Source: JALZKA01 sp963701205 | GTDB lineage: Bacteria; Actinomycetota; Thermoleophilia; Solirubrobacterales; 70-9 | Direction: 5' to 3' | DNA length: 64,000 nt | Assembly (NCBI GenBank): GCA_963701205.1 | Contig: OY969575.1 | Coordinates: 1,922,001 to 1,986,000, forward strand | Shown here: in pieces, positions 47,830-54,945 of the stretch | How the letters are laid out: every line of letters starts with the position of its first letter | Position numbering within the stretch: position 1 is the first letter of the stretch | The notes under the pieces: generated by a model | Told to the model about the DNA's origin: nothing | The model's input: only the letters and a program-made list of their open reading frames with translations | Database searches by the model: none | Position numbers and translations under genes: made by a program

Positions 47830-48713
47830 AGGACGCGTTCGACGGCAAGCGACCGGGAGGCGGGGTGGTGCTTGCGCCGGTCCTCCCAGAGGATTGCCCG
47901 CCGCCGCTGCGAGCCGCGCTTGAAGCCCGTGGCGCGGTAATCCAGGGAATCGAGTCCGACTCGCCGAAGATCTATGTCTTCGCCGAAGGTCCCGACGGCA
48001 AGATGTTTGGTTGGTACAGCTCTGATCCGAGCGCGCAGGCGATGGTGGACTTCGAGGTCGAGGTTCGCCGTGTGATTGGCGACGATGGGCCGTTGCGAGC
48101 GCCGACGATGCTGGATCATGGTGCGCTCTGGCGGTTGGAGCGGGCGGTGGATCCAGAGCCACTAAGGGGCGAGAAGGCGATCAGCGCCGTTGTCGCAGCA
48201 GTCGCAGCGCTTGCACGGATCACTCTGCCGACGCCCCCCGGCGGCCTTGGCCGGGAGCGGATCGGTGCGAAGATCCGGCGCCGCGTTCGCGTGGCTCACT
48301 CGCCCTTGCCGATCGCCGATTTTGTCCGCGCCAGGCGCGTGCTCTCCAGATCCCCGTTGCCGCAAGTGATGAGTCACGGGAACCTGTTCGAGGGCCACGT
48401 CCTGATGGCCGACGGCGTGCCGTGGTTGATCGATTGGGAGTTGGCGGGGATGCGCCCGGCCGGCCACGACTTGATGCAGCTGTGGATCGGACTTGAGGGT
48501 TCCGACCGCGATTTCCTGTTTGAGAGCTGTTGCCAAATGGTCGGCGAGTCATGGCGGGCCGAGCTGCTTTCGCTGCGCTACGCGATCCTGGTTCGCGAGA
48601 TCGCCGGGATGCTGTCGGAACATTCGCCAGAGAACCGCCGTCAAGAGCGCGCCGCCGAGCTCCTGGAACTGCTGCCGCCAATTCGGGCCGCGGCGCGGTC
48701 CGGCCAGCGCTAG
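47826..48713 (+). CDS. Aminoglycoside-phosphotransferase-fold protein with altered catalytic loop
   Basis: Kinase-like protein of 295 residues. The C-terminal lobe has the APH layout: VMSHGNLFEGHVLM at about 182-195, then VPWLIDWELAGMRPAGHDL. In active APH and choline kinases the first motif is HGDxxxxN; here the catalytic Asp is Asn186 and the metal-binding Asn is His191, while the DWE-type Asp is kept. It may be an unusual or inactive kinase. Its place in a polysaccharide operon suggests a sugar or lipid carrier substrate rather than an antibiotic. ATG 47826 overlaps the previous stop (ATGA). Confidence 0.7.
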   Translation: MKDAFDGKRPGGGVVLAPVLPEDCPPPLRAALEARGAVIQGIESDSPKIYVFAEGPDGKMFGWYSSDPSAQAMVDFEVEVRRVIGDDGPLRAPTMLDHGALWRLERAVDPEPLRGEKAISAVVAAVAALARITLPTPPGGLGRERIGAKIRRRVRVAHSPLPIADFVRARRVLSRSPLPQVMSHGNLFEGHVLMADGVPWLIDWELAGMRPAGHDLMQLWIGLEGSDRDFLFESCCQMVGESWRAELLSLRYAILVREIAGMLSEHSPENRRQERAAELLELLPPIRAAARSGQR

Positions 48714-48744
48714 CCGCCGACCGGTGGCTAAGAATGACCGCGTG

Positions 48745-49554
48745 ATGTCGCGAGTTTCGAACTTGGCCCGACGCCCTCCCGTGGTGCTCCACTACCACAG
48801 CCTCGGCGAGCTTCCCCGCGAGCAGGATCCCCACAACCTAATGGTTGGCACAGGCGAGTTCAGAACCCAGCTGGCCTCGTTGCGGCGCCGCGGCTATGAG
48901 TTCCTGACGATTACCGAGTTTGCTGCGCGCCTGGACGACGATGGGGGGCAGCCGCCAGGCAGAATCTGCTCACTCACGTTTGACGACGGAACGACCGACA
49001 ACCTCGACCTGCTTCCGGCCATCCTGGAGGAGTTCGATGCCAACGCCACTGTGTTCGTCTGTCCGGGCCTGCTCGGCCAGCGTCACGCCGACTACGCCCC
49101 CGAGGCCGAAATCAGGATCCTTTCTCGTGTGGAGCTCTCCGAACTTGCAGCCGACCCGCGGATCGAGATCGGCTCCCACACGACTTCGCATGACCCACTT
49201 GACGAGGCAACATTCGAGGATGCGTTGCAGGAGATGACGGACTCCAAGATCGCGCTTGAGGAAATGCTTGGGCAGGAAGTCACGAGCTTTGCCTACCCAT
49301 CGTGTGGCTACTCGGATGCTTGCCCGGACGCGGCGAGAAGTGCGGGTTACGCGGTGGCGGTGACCTGCGGCTCTCGCGGCGCCTGGCTTCCGTTTGAGCT
49401 TGAGCGCGAAAGCCTCACGTCGCTGGACGGTCGCACGGCGTTCGCGCTCAAGTCGCGGCGGCTGTGGAGCTCAATGCGTGGCTCGCTTCTGGGGCGGGTC
49501 GGAAGCTGGTGGCGCTGGGGCAGGGGCAACCAGGACGATGAGGCGCTGCGATGA
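48745..49554 (+). CDS. Polysaccharide deacetylase family protein
   Basis: NodB-type deacetylase of 269 residues without an obvious signal peptide. VVLHYHSLGE opens the domain. CSLTFDDGTTDN holds the metal-binding Asp, and GSHTTSHDPLDE the His pair. SFAYPSCGYSDAC near residue 195 is the usual second-half motif. A longer frame overlaps the previous gene and is rejected. ATG 48745 and GTG 48742 are both possible; TAAGAAT lies a few bases upstream. The C-terminus ends in a basic, Trp-rich segment (GSWWRWGRGN). It overlaps the glycosyltransferase gene by 4 bases. Confidence 0.85.
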   Translation: MSRVSNLARRPPVVLHYHSLGELPREQDPHNLMVGTGEFRTQLASLRRRGYEFLTITEFAARLDDDGGQPPGRICSLTFDDGTTDNLDLLPAILEEFDANATVFVCPGLLGQRHADYAPEAEIRILSRVELSELAADPRIEIGSHTTSHDPLDEATFEDALQEMTDSKIALEEMLGQEVTSFAYPSCGYSDACPDAARSAGYAVAVTCGSRGAWLPFELERESLTSLDGRTAFALKSRRLWSSMRGSLLGRVGSWWRWGRGNQDDEALR

Positions 49555-50390
49555 GCGGGCCGCGCGTTGCCGTGATCATTCCGTGTCACAACGATGGCCC
49601 GTTCGTGCTGGAGGCGGTCGAGTCGGTGCGCTCCGAACCGGACGTTGAGTTGGTCGTCATCGACGATTGCTCAACCGACGCGGAGACGATCTCGATCTTG
49701 GATTCGCTCGGCACCGACGTCCGTCTGGTGCGCCACGAGGTCAACCGGGGGCTCGCCGCTGCCCGGAACTCGGGGGTCGAGGCGTCCTCCGCCGCGCTCG
49801 TTTTCCCGCTCGACGCCGACGACCTTGCGGTTTCTGGGTCGCTGGCGCGGATGGCCGACCGCATTGAGTCGGATACGGACGCGGTGGCTTGCTACGGCGA
49901 CTACCTCGAGTTCGGCAGGAGCAACGTTCTGCGGCATACGCCGCCGCGACTCGACGCCTTCCGTCTTGCCTACCGAAACGAGTACCCGGTCACCGCGCTC
50001 TTTCGGCGGCAGGCGCTGGCCGACGTCGGCGGCTGGAAGCCGGTTGGGCAGCGGGCCGGGTATGAGGACTGGCACCTCTGGATGACGTTCGCAGGCGCCG
50101 GGTCGCGAGCGATTCACGCCGGTCCCGGGGTCGTCACATACCGGCGCCGGATCCACGGTCACTCGATGCTGGCCGATGTGCGTACGGTTCATCGCGACAC
50201 CTACCGGAGCCTCCGCGCGGAGCATCCGGAAATCTTTTCGCGGGTCCCCGACCATCGGCGGGCATCCGACCTGGGTTGGGTTGGGAAGTTGACCTACCCC
50301 GTCCTGTTCGGCGGGCGCCCGCGGTCCAAGGTTGAACGTGCTGCAAGACGCTGGGTCGAGCGGATTCGCGGCGCCGCAGGATCCCAGTGA
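49551..50390 (+). CDS. Family 2 glycosyltransferase
   Basis: Inverting GT-A glycosyltransferase of 279 residues. VAVIIPCHNDGPFVLEAVES is the nucleotide-binding start, and VVIDDCSTDAETISIL and FPLDADDLAV carry the Asp residues, including the DxD-like site. GYEDWHLWMTFAGAG has the ED-type catalytic motif. A basic C-terminal tail suggests membrane association. Donor and acceptor sugars are unknown. ATG 49551 overlaps the previous stop. Confidence 0.9.
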   Translation: MSGPRVAVIIPCHNDGPFVLEAVESVRSEPDVELVVIDDCSTDAETISILDSLGTDVRLVRHEVNRGLAAARNSGVEASSAALVFPLDADDLAVSGSLARMADRIESDTDAVACYGDYLEFGRSNVLRHTPPRLDAFRLAYRNEYPVTALFRRQALADVGGWKPVGQRAGYEDWHLWMTFAGAGSRAIHAGPGVVTYRRRIHGHSMLADVRTVHRDTYRSLRAEHPEIFSRVPDHRRASDLGWVGKLTYPVLFGGRPRSKVERAARRWVERIRGAAGSQ

Positions 50391-51847
50391 GCAGTTCACG
50401 CCGCGTCGCGCGCAACGCCAGCGTTCTTCTTGTTGGCGACATCATCGCCAAGGTTGCGTCGCTCGCCTTCTACATTGCGATTGCGCGCGCGCTTGGCCAG
50501 GAAGGCTTTGGCGATTTCAGCTTCGCGCTCGCGATCGCCGTCATCCTCGTCACCGTTTCCGGGATGGGCCTCGATGCGTTGCTCGCGCGCGAGGTCTCGC
50601 GCGATCGCGGGCGGATCGAGCACGTCTTTTGGGACACGCTCGTCGCGCGCCTGGCCCTGGGCACGGCTGCGACCGCGGTTGCGACGGCGATCGCCTGGGT
50701 TGGCGGCTACGACGCGGTCGTGGTCGCGTCGGTCCTGGTCCTCTCGTTGGCGACCCTTGCGGAGGTGCTCAAGAAGTGCCTCGGCAGTGTCTTTCAGGGT
50801 GTCGAGGACATGGCGCCCATCGCGATCGGCTCGATCGTGCAACGGTTCACAACCGCGATCCTGGCGGTCGCGGCACTAGCACTTGGCGCCGGGGTGCTTG
50901 CGGTTTCGATCTTCTACCTTCTGGGCGCGGTTCTCGGGCTGGCCTACTCCGCGGTAGCGTTCAGGCGGCGGGAGCTAAGCAGCCCGTTTCGGATTTCGCG
51001 CGCCGCGATGCGCCGCCTCGTCATTGCGTCGATCCCGCTTGGCCTCAGCGGGATCTTCGCGACGGTCCTCTACCGTCTTGACTCCGCGATCCTCTCGGTG
51101 ATGGAGGACAACGTCGCGGTCGGTGCCTACAGCGCCGCGTACCGGCTGCTCGACAGCACCCTCTTCATCAGCTTCTTCCTGGTGGCGGCGATGTTTCCGA
51201 TGCTTTCGCGACTCGATCGCACCACCAAGCCGAGGTCCGCCGAGGTTTTCGGACTGTGCGTCAAGGCGCTGTGCGGAGCATTGCTCCCGATCGGCGTCTG
51301 CCTCGTGGCGTTCGCCGACCCGATCGTGGAGCTCCTCTACGGATCCGAGTTCGCAGATTCAGCCTCCGCGGTGCGCCTCCTTGGCGGTGCTGCCGTATTC
51401 TATGGACTGGCGCACCTCAGCAACTGGATGCTCGTTGCTCAGGATCGCGAGCGCTTCCTGCCCTGGCTTGTCGGCGGCGCTGCCCTGCTCAACATCGCCC
51501 TCAACGTGGCGCTGATTCCGAGCATGTCCTTCGACGGCGCGGCGCTTGCGACCACGCTGTCGGAGGCTGCCCTCGCAATCGGCATCACGGCGTTTGTGCT
51601 CAAGGGAACGGGCTGGGTATCGCCGGGTCGGACCTTGCTTGGACCGACGCTCGGGTGTGTGGGCATGGCGCTCACCGCGCTCCTCCTTGGGCCCAGCTTC
51701 GCGAGCCTCGCGGCCTCGCTCGCCGCCTACACGGCAATCCTGTTCGTAACCGAGCGGACCCTCTATCCAGAAGACATTCGCCAGATCAGCAAGGCGATCG
51801 TTCCGGCGCGCCTCTCCCGCTCGCCTGCTTCAACTCCGGGCTCCTGA
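50387..51847 (+). CDS. Oligosaccharide flippase (Wzx/RfbX-type)
   Basis: Polytopic membrane protein of 486 residues with roughly 14 hydrophobic segments. It opens VARNASVLLVGDIIAKVASL, then FYIAIARALGQEGFGDFSFA, a typical Wzx/MATE-like beginning. It probably moves the lipid-linked product of this operon across the membrane. GTG 50387 overlaps the glycosyltransferase stop. A 5-bp hairpin GCGCC-TACG-GGCGC (51848-51861) follows the stop directly but lacks a T-tract. Confidence 0.88.
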   Translation: MSSSRRVARNASVLLVGDIIAKVASLAFYIAIARALGQEGFGDFSFALAIAVILVTVSGMGLDALLAREVSRDRGRIEHVFWDTLVARLALGTAATAVATAIAWVGGYDAVVVASVLVLSLATLAEVLKKCLGSVFQGVEDMAPIAIGSIVQRFTTAILAVAALALGAGVLAVSIFYLLGAVLGLAYSAVAFRRRELSSPFRISRAAMRRLVIASIPLGLSGIFATVLYRLDSAILSVMEDNVAVGAYSAAYRLLDSTLFISFFLVAAMFPMLSRLDRTTKPRSAEVFGLCVKALCGALLPIGVCLVAFADPIVELLYGSEFADSASAVRLLGGAAVFYGLAHLSNWMLVAQDRERFLPWLVGGAALLNIALNVALIPSMSFDGAALATTLSEAALAIGITAFVLKGTGWVSPGRTLLGPTLGCVGMALTALLLGPSFASLAASLAAYTAILFVTERTLYPEDIRQISKAIVPARLSRSPASTPGS

Positions 51848-51906
51848 GCGCCTACGGGCGCGTCCCTTGCCGTCGGGCTCGCCCGGACCGCAGATAGAAA
51901 GTCAGA

Positions 51907-52713
51907 CTAGGCGAGAAACGCCGCGACGGCCGCAGTTGTCCGCGCGGGCTCGCAATCGAAGACGAAGTGCCCCGAGTTCTCGATCACGACCAGCTCCGCC
52001 TCCGGAATCTCGCGCTCGAAGCGTCTGGCGCCCGCGAGCGGTGCGAAGGTGTCGTCTGCGCCCCAGACCAAAAGCGTCGGCACTCCGAGTTCCGCCAGCT
52101 TGCCTTCATATGGCGAGAGCTTCTCGAAGTCCATCGAGCGGTAGAACTCCAGCGTGGCGTCGCGACCGCGCCCGCTGGCAAACGGGCGCCAGTAGGCGTC
52201 GATGTGGGCTTCGATGAACGGCGCTCCGTCGGCTCGCAGTAGTGCCGCGAAACCGTCGCGATCGAGTGCGGCGACCGTCGCCTCGCCTTCATCGCTTCGC
52301 ATCAGATCGGCCATCCCATGCCATTTACCGTCCGCAAAAAAGCCGGTATCGGAGATCACGAGGGCTGAGACAAGGTCAGGGTGATCGCAGGCCCAGGCAA
52401 GTCCGACGAATCCGCCCCAGTCGTGGACCACCAGTGCAACCCGTCCGAGATCGAGGTCGGAGTGAAGCTGTGCAACCGCGTCACGGTTGCGCTCGAACGT
52501 CGCCGGACCGGGGTCGGTCGAGTCGCCCAGGCAGTAGAGGTCGGGCGCAATTGCGCGGCGACCGGCGCCTGCGAGCGCCGCCATCAGCGGCTCCCACATG
52601 AGCGAGCTTTCGGGAAAGCCGTGAAGCAGGAGCACGGCGTCGCCGCCGCTCCCCGACTCTGGATGAACCTCGCGGTAGACCAGCCCGGACGCCGATCGGA
52701 GCGCCTCGCCCAT
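51907..52713 (-). CDS. Alpha/beta hydrolase (haloalkane dehalogenase/epoxide hydrolase-like)
   Basis: Hydrolase of 268 residues. LLLHGFPESSLMWEPLM is the oxyanion region. The nucleophile elbow VVHDWGGFVGLAWA has Asp as nucleophile, as in dehalogenases and epoxide hydrolases. VWGADDTFAPL and IENSGHFVFDCEP give the acid and His. The substrate is unknown. ATG 52713 overlaps the stop of the upstream small gene (TGATG). A much longer open frame exists but has no similarity before this point. Confidence 0.85.
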   Translation of the reverse strand: MGEALRSASGLVYREVHPESGSGGDAVLLLHGFPESSLMWEPLMAALAGAGRRAIAPDLYCLGDSTDPGPATFERNRDAVAQLHSDLDLGRVALVVHDWGGFVGLAWACDHPDLVSALVISDTGFFADGKWHGMADLMRSDEGEATVAALDRDGFAALLRADGAPFIEAHIDAYWRPFASGRGRDATLEFYRSMDFEKLSPYEGKLAELGVPTLLVWGADDTFAPLAGARRFEREIPEAELVVIENSGHFVFDCEPARTTAAVAAFLA

Positions 52714-53009
52714 CAGTCCTGAAAGCGCACCGCAGATGCGGGGATCCACCAGTGCTCCGCGTCGGCAGCACCGCGTCCACCCGCGGCCCGTGCGCCGCGG
52801 GGCGAGCGGATCTCGGCACCGCCACCCGCCTCCGCAAGCGCCTTGAGCGCAAGTTCGCGCGCCTCTGCCTTGCCGGCCCCGTTGTTGCGAAGTGCCTTCA
52901 GCACCCGGTTCTGATTCACGGCGAATTGTTCGTCGGGACCGGTCACGCCCAGCCGGGTGACGTTGGCGGGGTCGGTTACGAGCGAGACTGCCTGCTTGAC
53001 ATCGGCCAT
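52713..53009 (-). CDS. Small hypothetical protein co-transcribed with a hydrolase
   Basis: Unrecognised protein of 98 residues. It opens ADVKQAVSLVTDPANVTRLG and is mostly helical and charged to about residue 65. A Gly/Ala/Arg-rich linker and a short end with WWIPASAVRFQD follow. No signal peptide. ATG 53009 has TAGGCT 7 bases upstream. The stop overlaps the start of the hydrolase gene, so the two are translationally coupled. Confidence 0.6.
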   Translation of the reverse strand: MADVKQAVSLVTDPANVTRLGVTGPDEQFAVNQNRVLKALRNNGAGKAEARELALKALAEAGGGAEIRSPRGARAAGGRGAADAEHWWIPASAVRFQD

Positions 53010-53016
53010 GACGCAC

Positions 53017-53022
53017 AGCCTA
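53017..53022 (-). promoter_or_regulatory. -10-like hexamer TAGGCT for the small gene-hydrolase pair
   Basis: On the minus strand TAGGCT lies 7 bases before ATG 53009. Confidence 0.45.
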
Positions 53023-53051
53023 CGGGGCGCGGCCGAGCTCGAATCCCTCGC

Positions 53052-53057
53052 TACGCT
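53052..53057 (+). promoter_or_regulatory. -10-like hexamer TACGCT for tRNA-Cys
   Basis: TACGCT lies 12 bases before the mature 5' end of the tRNA. Confidence 0.45.
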
Positions 53058-53069
53058 TGCCCTCGCCCG

Positions 53070-53140
53070 GGCGCCTTGGCGGAGTGGTTACGCAGCGGCC
53101 TGCAAAGCCGTTTACGCCGGTTCGATTCCGGCAGGCGCCT
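53070..53140 (+). tRNA. tRNA-Cys (anticodon GCA)
   Basis: The acceptor GGCGCCT pairs with AGGCGCC (53133-53139), with T as discriminator. The anticodon stem GCGGC/GCCGT closes loop CTGCAAA, giving anticodon GCA at 53102-53104. The T-arm GCCGG-TTCGATT-CCGGC is canonical. The CCA end is not encoded. Confidence 0.97.
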
Positions 53141-53159
53141 TTGGCTCTCCAGCCCTAAG

Positions 53160-53609
53160 CTAGTGGCTGGGCTCGGCCTGCTCCGCTTCACGTAGGCGCT
53201 GCGCGAGCACCTGCATAATTCGTCGGGACACGGTCGGTACGTCGTGGAGAAGGCTCGAGAATTCACGAGAGCTCAGCACCAGTAGGCGCATATCCGTCTC
53301 GGCGGTGACCGTTGCCGAGCGGAGACCCTGGTCGAGAAGGGACATCTCGCCGAAGAACGCCCCCGGGTTCAATGCGACGCTGCGCCGCCCGCGCATTGCC
53401 GCCCTGGCCTGACCCTCAGCTATTACGAAGCATTCCCAGCCCGGCTCGCCCTGTCTGGTCAGAACCTTGCCCTTGGAGACATCGATTTCGTTGGTCAGCG
53501 ATGCGATGCGCCCCAGGTCGCGTTTGCTGCAGGCTGAGAAGAGCGGCACCGAAGCCAGCAGCTCGAGCTTCGCGTCTCGCCCTTTCCCGAATTTGCGAAC
53601 CCGACCCAT
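53160..53609 (-). CDS. Cyclic nucleotide-binding domain protein without DNA-binding domain
   Basis: CRP/FNR-type cNMP-binding domain of 149 residues. It opens with a basic tail (GRVRKFGKGRDAK), then LLASVPLFSACSKRDLGRIA, GEPGWECFVIAEGQARA, and the phosphate-binding cassette FFGEMSLLDQGLRSATVTA (GE...RSATV). A C-terminal helix ends the protein, and no helix-turn-helix follows, so it is not a CRP-like regulator by itself. ATG 53609 is chosen over an upstream TTG-type start because TAGGTT lies 8 bases before it. The partner is unknown. Confidence 0.85.
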   Translation of the reverse strand: MGRVRKFGKGRDAKLELLASVPLFSACSKRDLGRIASLTNEIDVSKGKVLTRQGEPGWECFVIAEGQARAAMRGRRSVALNPGAFFGEMSLLDQGLRSATVTAETDMRLLVLSSREFSSLLHDVPTVSRRIMQVLAQRLREAEQAEPSH

Positions 53610-53617
53610 CGCCCGGG

Positions 53618-53623
53618 AACCTA
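53618..53623 (-). promoter_or_regulatory. -10-like hexamer TAGGTT for the cNMP-binding protein gene
   Basis: On the minus strand TAGGTT lies 8 bases before ATG 53609. The region 53624-53914 beyond it holds no convincing gene. Confidence 0.45.
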
Positions 53624-53914
53624 TCACTGAGCACCTGGTGATGCCCACCTGCGGAACGAGGCAATCGCCGGCCGCGGGACGCCTGTTGTGGTCGATTAAG
53701 AGAGAAACTCAGAAGCCGGCCCAGGAACCCCGGCAGTCCGAGTGGGTGGCTTGTCAACTACGTCGTCCAAGACGGCTCCGGCCCGTGGGGCGTGCGCGCA
53801 TACGCGATTTGTGTGACGGCAGCCGAGTAGGCCGCATCGAATAGCCATGGCGTGAGCGGATCTGAGCCGGCGTCCCCGCGTGATCCCCACACACGGTTAG
53901 CAATACTTACGGGC

Positions 53915-54448
53915 ATGAGACGAATCCCTGTCATCTGCGCGCTGGCGGCATCGCTGGCTTTCGCCGCTTGCGGCGATGATGAGGCTGCAAGTCCGACGCC
54001 TGTCGCCGAGAGTGATGCCAGCGAAGTCTCAGCGGCACCGACGGCAGGTGAGGAAAAGGCGAAGCCTGCGAGCGATAAGCCGAAGCCAAAACCCGGCACC
54101 AGGCTCGAAGTGGGGGAGAGCCAGTTCGGCTCGATCGTGTTCGATGCCGATCGGGCCGCGATCTACATCTTCGACAAGGAGTCGCAGGGCAAGAGTGAGT
54201 GCTACGGCGCATGCGCCGATGCCTGGCCACCGGTACTGACGAAGGGCGACCCAGTCGCCGGGAAGGGCATCGACGCCAAGGGCCTTGGGACGACCAAGCG
54301 CGACGACGGCTCCACCCAGATTACCTATCGCGGCCAACCGCTCTACTACTACGCGCACGACCCTGCCGGCCAAGTGCTTTGCCACAACGTCTTCGAGTTC
54401 GATGGCCTGTGGCTCGTGATCAATCCGGACGGCAGCGCGGTCGCCTAG
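53915..54448 (+). CDS. Lipoprotein with Yx(FWY)xxD repeats (COG4315-like)
   Basis: Predicted lipoprotein of 177 residues. The signal peptide MRRIPVICALAASLAFAAC ends in a lipobox with Cys19. A Lys/Pro/Ala-rich linker follows, then two copies of the family motif, IYIFDKE near residue 87 and LYYYAHD near 145, with CYGACADAWPPVL between them. Proteins of this group are secreted, of unknown function, and suspected of metal or electron-transfer roles. ATG 53915 is where the signal peptide begins. The upstream 265 bases hold nothing recognisable. Confidence 0.88.
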   Translation: MRRIPVICALAASLAFAACGDDEAASPTPVAESDASEVSAAPTAGEEKAKPASDKPKPKPGTRLEVGESQFGSIVFDADRAAIYIFDKESQGKSECYGACADAWPPVLTKGDPVAGKGIDAKGLGTTKRDDGSTQITYRGQPLYYYAHDPAGQVLCHNVFEFDGLWLVINPDGSAVA

Positions 54449-54481
54449 CCGGATCTCGGGCCGTGCGGCATCCTTCGGCGG

Positions 54482-54820
54482 ATGCTTCTGACCGCCGCCA
54501 TCGTTGGCCTGTTCCTGCTCCCGGCGCCGTGGAACGTCATCGCCCTGCTCGCGGCATCGGCCATCGAGGTCGGCGAGCTTTACCTCTGGAAGCGGTTTCT
54601 GGACCGCTACCGGGTGCGTGGCGGGGCCGAAGGGATGATCGGCGAGCGTGGCGAGGTGATCGAGGACTGTGACCCTGACGGCCGGGCGATGGTCAGGGGC
54701 GAGATCTGGAAAGCGGTAGCTGGGCCGGGACAAGGCTTCGCCGCCGGAGAGCGGATCGAGGTCACCGGCGTCGACGGCCTGACCTTAGAAATCACCGCAC
54801 TGTCCGTGCCGAGGGTGTAG
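54482..54820 (+). CDS. NfeD-like membrane protein
   Basis: Short NfeD-family protein of 112 residues. Two hydrophobic stretches (LLTAAIVGLFLLPAPWNVIA and LLAASAIEVGELYLW) precede a C-terminal OB-fold domain (GERGEVIEDCDPDGRAMVRG, then GERIEVTGVDGLTLEI). NfeD proteins usually pair with stomatin-like proteins or SPP-type proteases, but none is adjacent here. It begins 33 bases after the lipoprotein stop and may be co-transcribed with it. Confidence 0.82.
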   Translation: MLLTAAIVGLFLLPAPWNVIALLAASAIEVGELYLWKRFLDRYRVRGGAEGMIGERGEVIEDCDPDGRAMVRGEIWKAVAGPGQGFAAGERIEVTGVDGLTLEITALSVPRV

Positions 54821-54834
54821 AGATCGGCCTCCGC

Positions 54835-54840
54835 TAGATT
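54835..54840 (+). promoter_or_regulatory. -10-like hexamer TAGATT for tRNA-Val
   Basis: TAGATT lies 10 bases before the mature 5' end of the tRNA. Confidence 0.5.
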
Positions 54841-54850
54841 CTCCGGCTCC

Positions 54851-54923
54851 GGGCGCTTAGCTCAGTTGGGAGAGCGCCAGCTCGACAAGCTGGAGGTCAC
54901 TGGTTCGAGCCCAGTAGCGCCCA
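54851..54923 (+). tRNA. tRNA-Val (anticodon GAC)
   Basis: The acceptor GGGCGCT pairs with AGCGCCC (54916-54922), with A as discriminator. The anticodon stem CCAGC/GCTGG closes loop TCGACAA, giving anticodon GAC at 54884-54886. The T-arm ACTGG-TTCGAGC-CCAGT is canonical. The CCA end is not encoded. Confidence 0.97.
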
Positions 54924-54930
54924 TCGTCGG

Positions 54931-54936
54931 TAGTCT
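54931..54936 (+). promoter_or_regulatory. -10-like hexamer TAGTCT for the large membrane protein gene
   Basis: TAGTCT lies 9 bases before ATG 54946 and 7 bases after tRNA-Val. Confidence 0.45.
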
Positions 54937-54945
54937 CGCCCGTCG

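Noticed and set aside
47826..48713. Antibiotic-resistance aminoglycoside phosphotransferase
   Set aside because: Key catalytic residues differ and the gene lies inside a polysaccharide operon; the similarity is to the fold only.
53624..53914. A gene in the gap before the Yx(FWY)xxD lipoprotein
   Set aside because: Open frames there overlap neighbours on the other strand and show no similarity, signal peptide or promoter spacing; I see nothing in this stretch.
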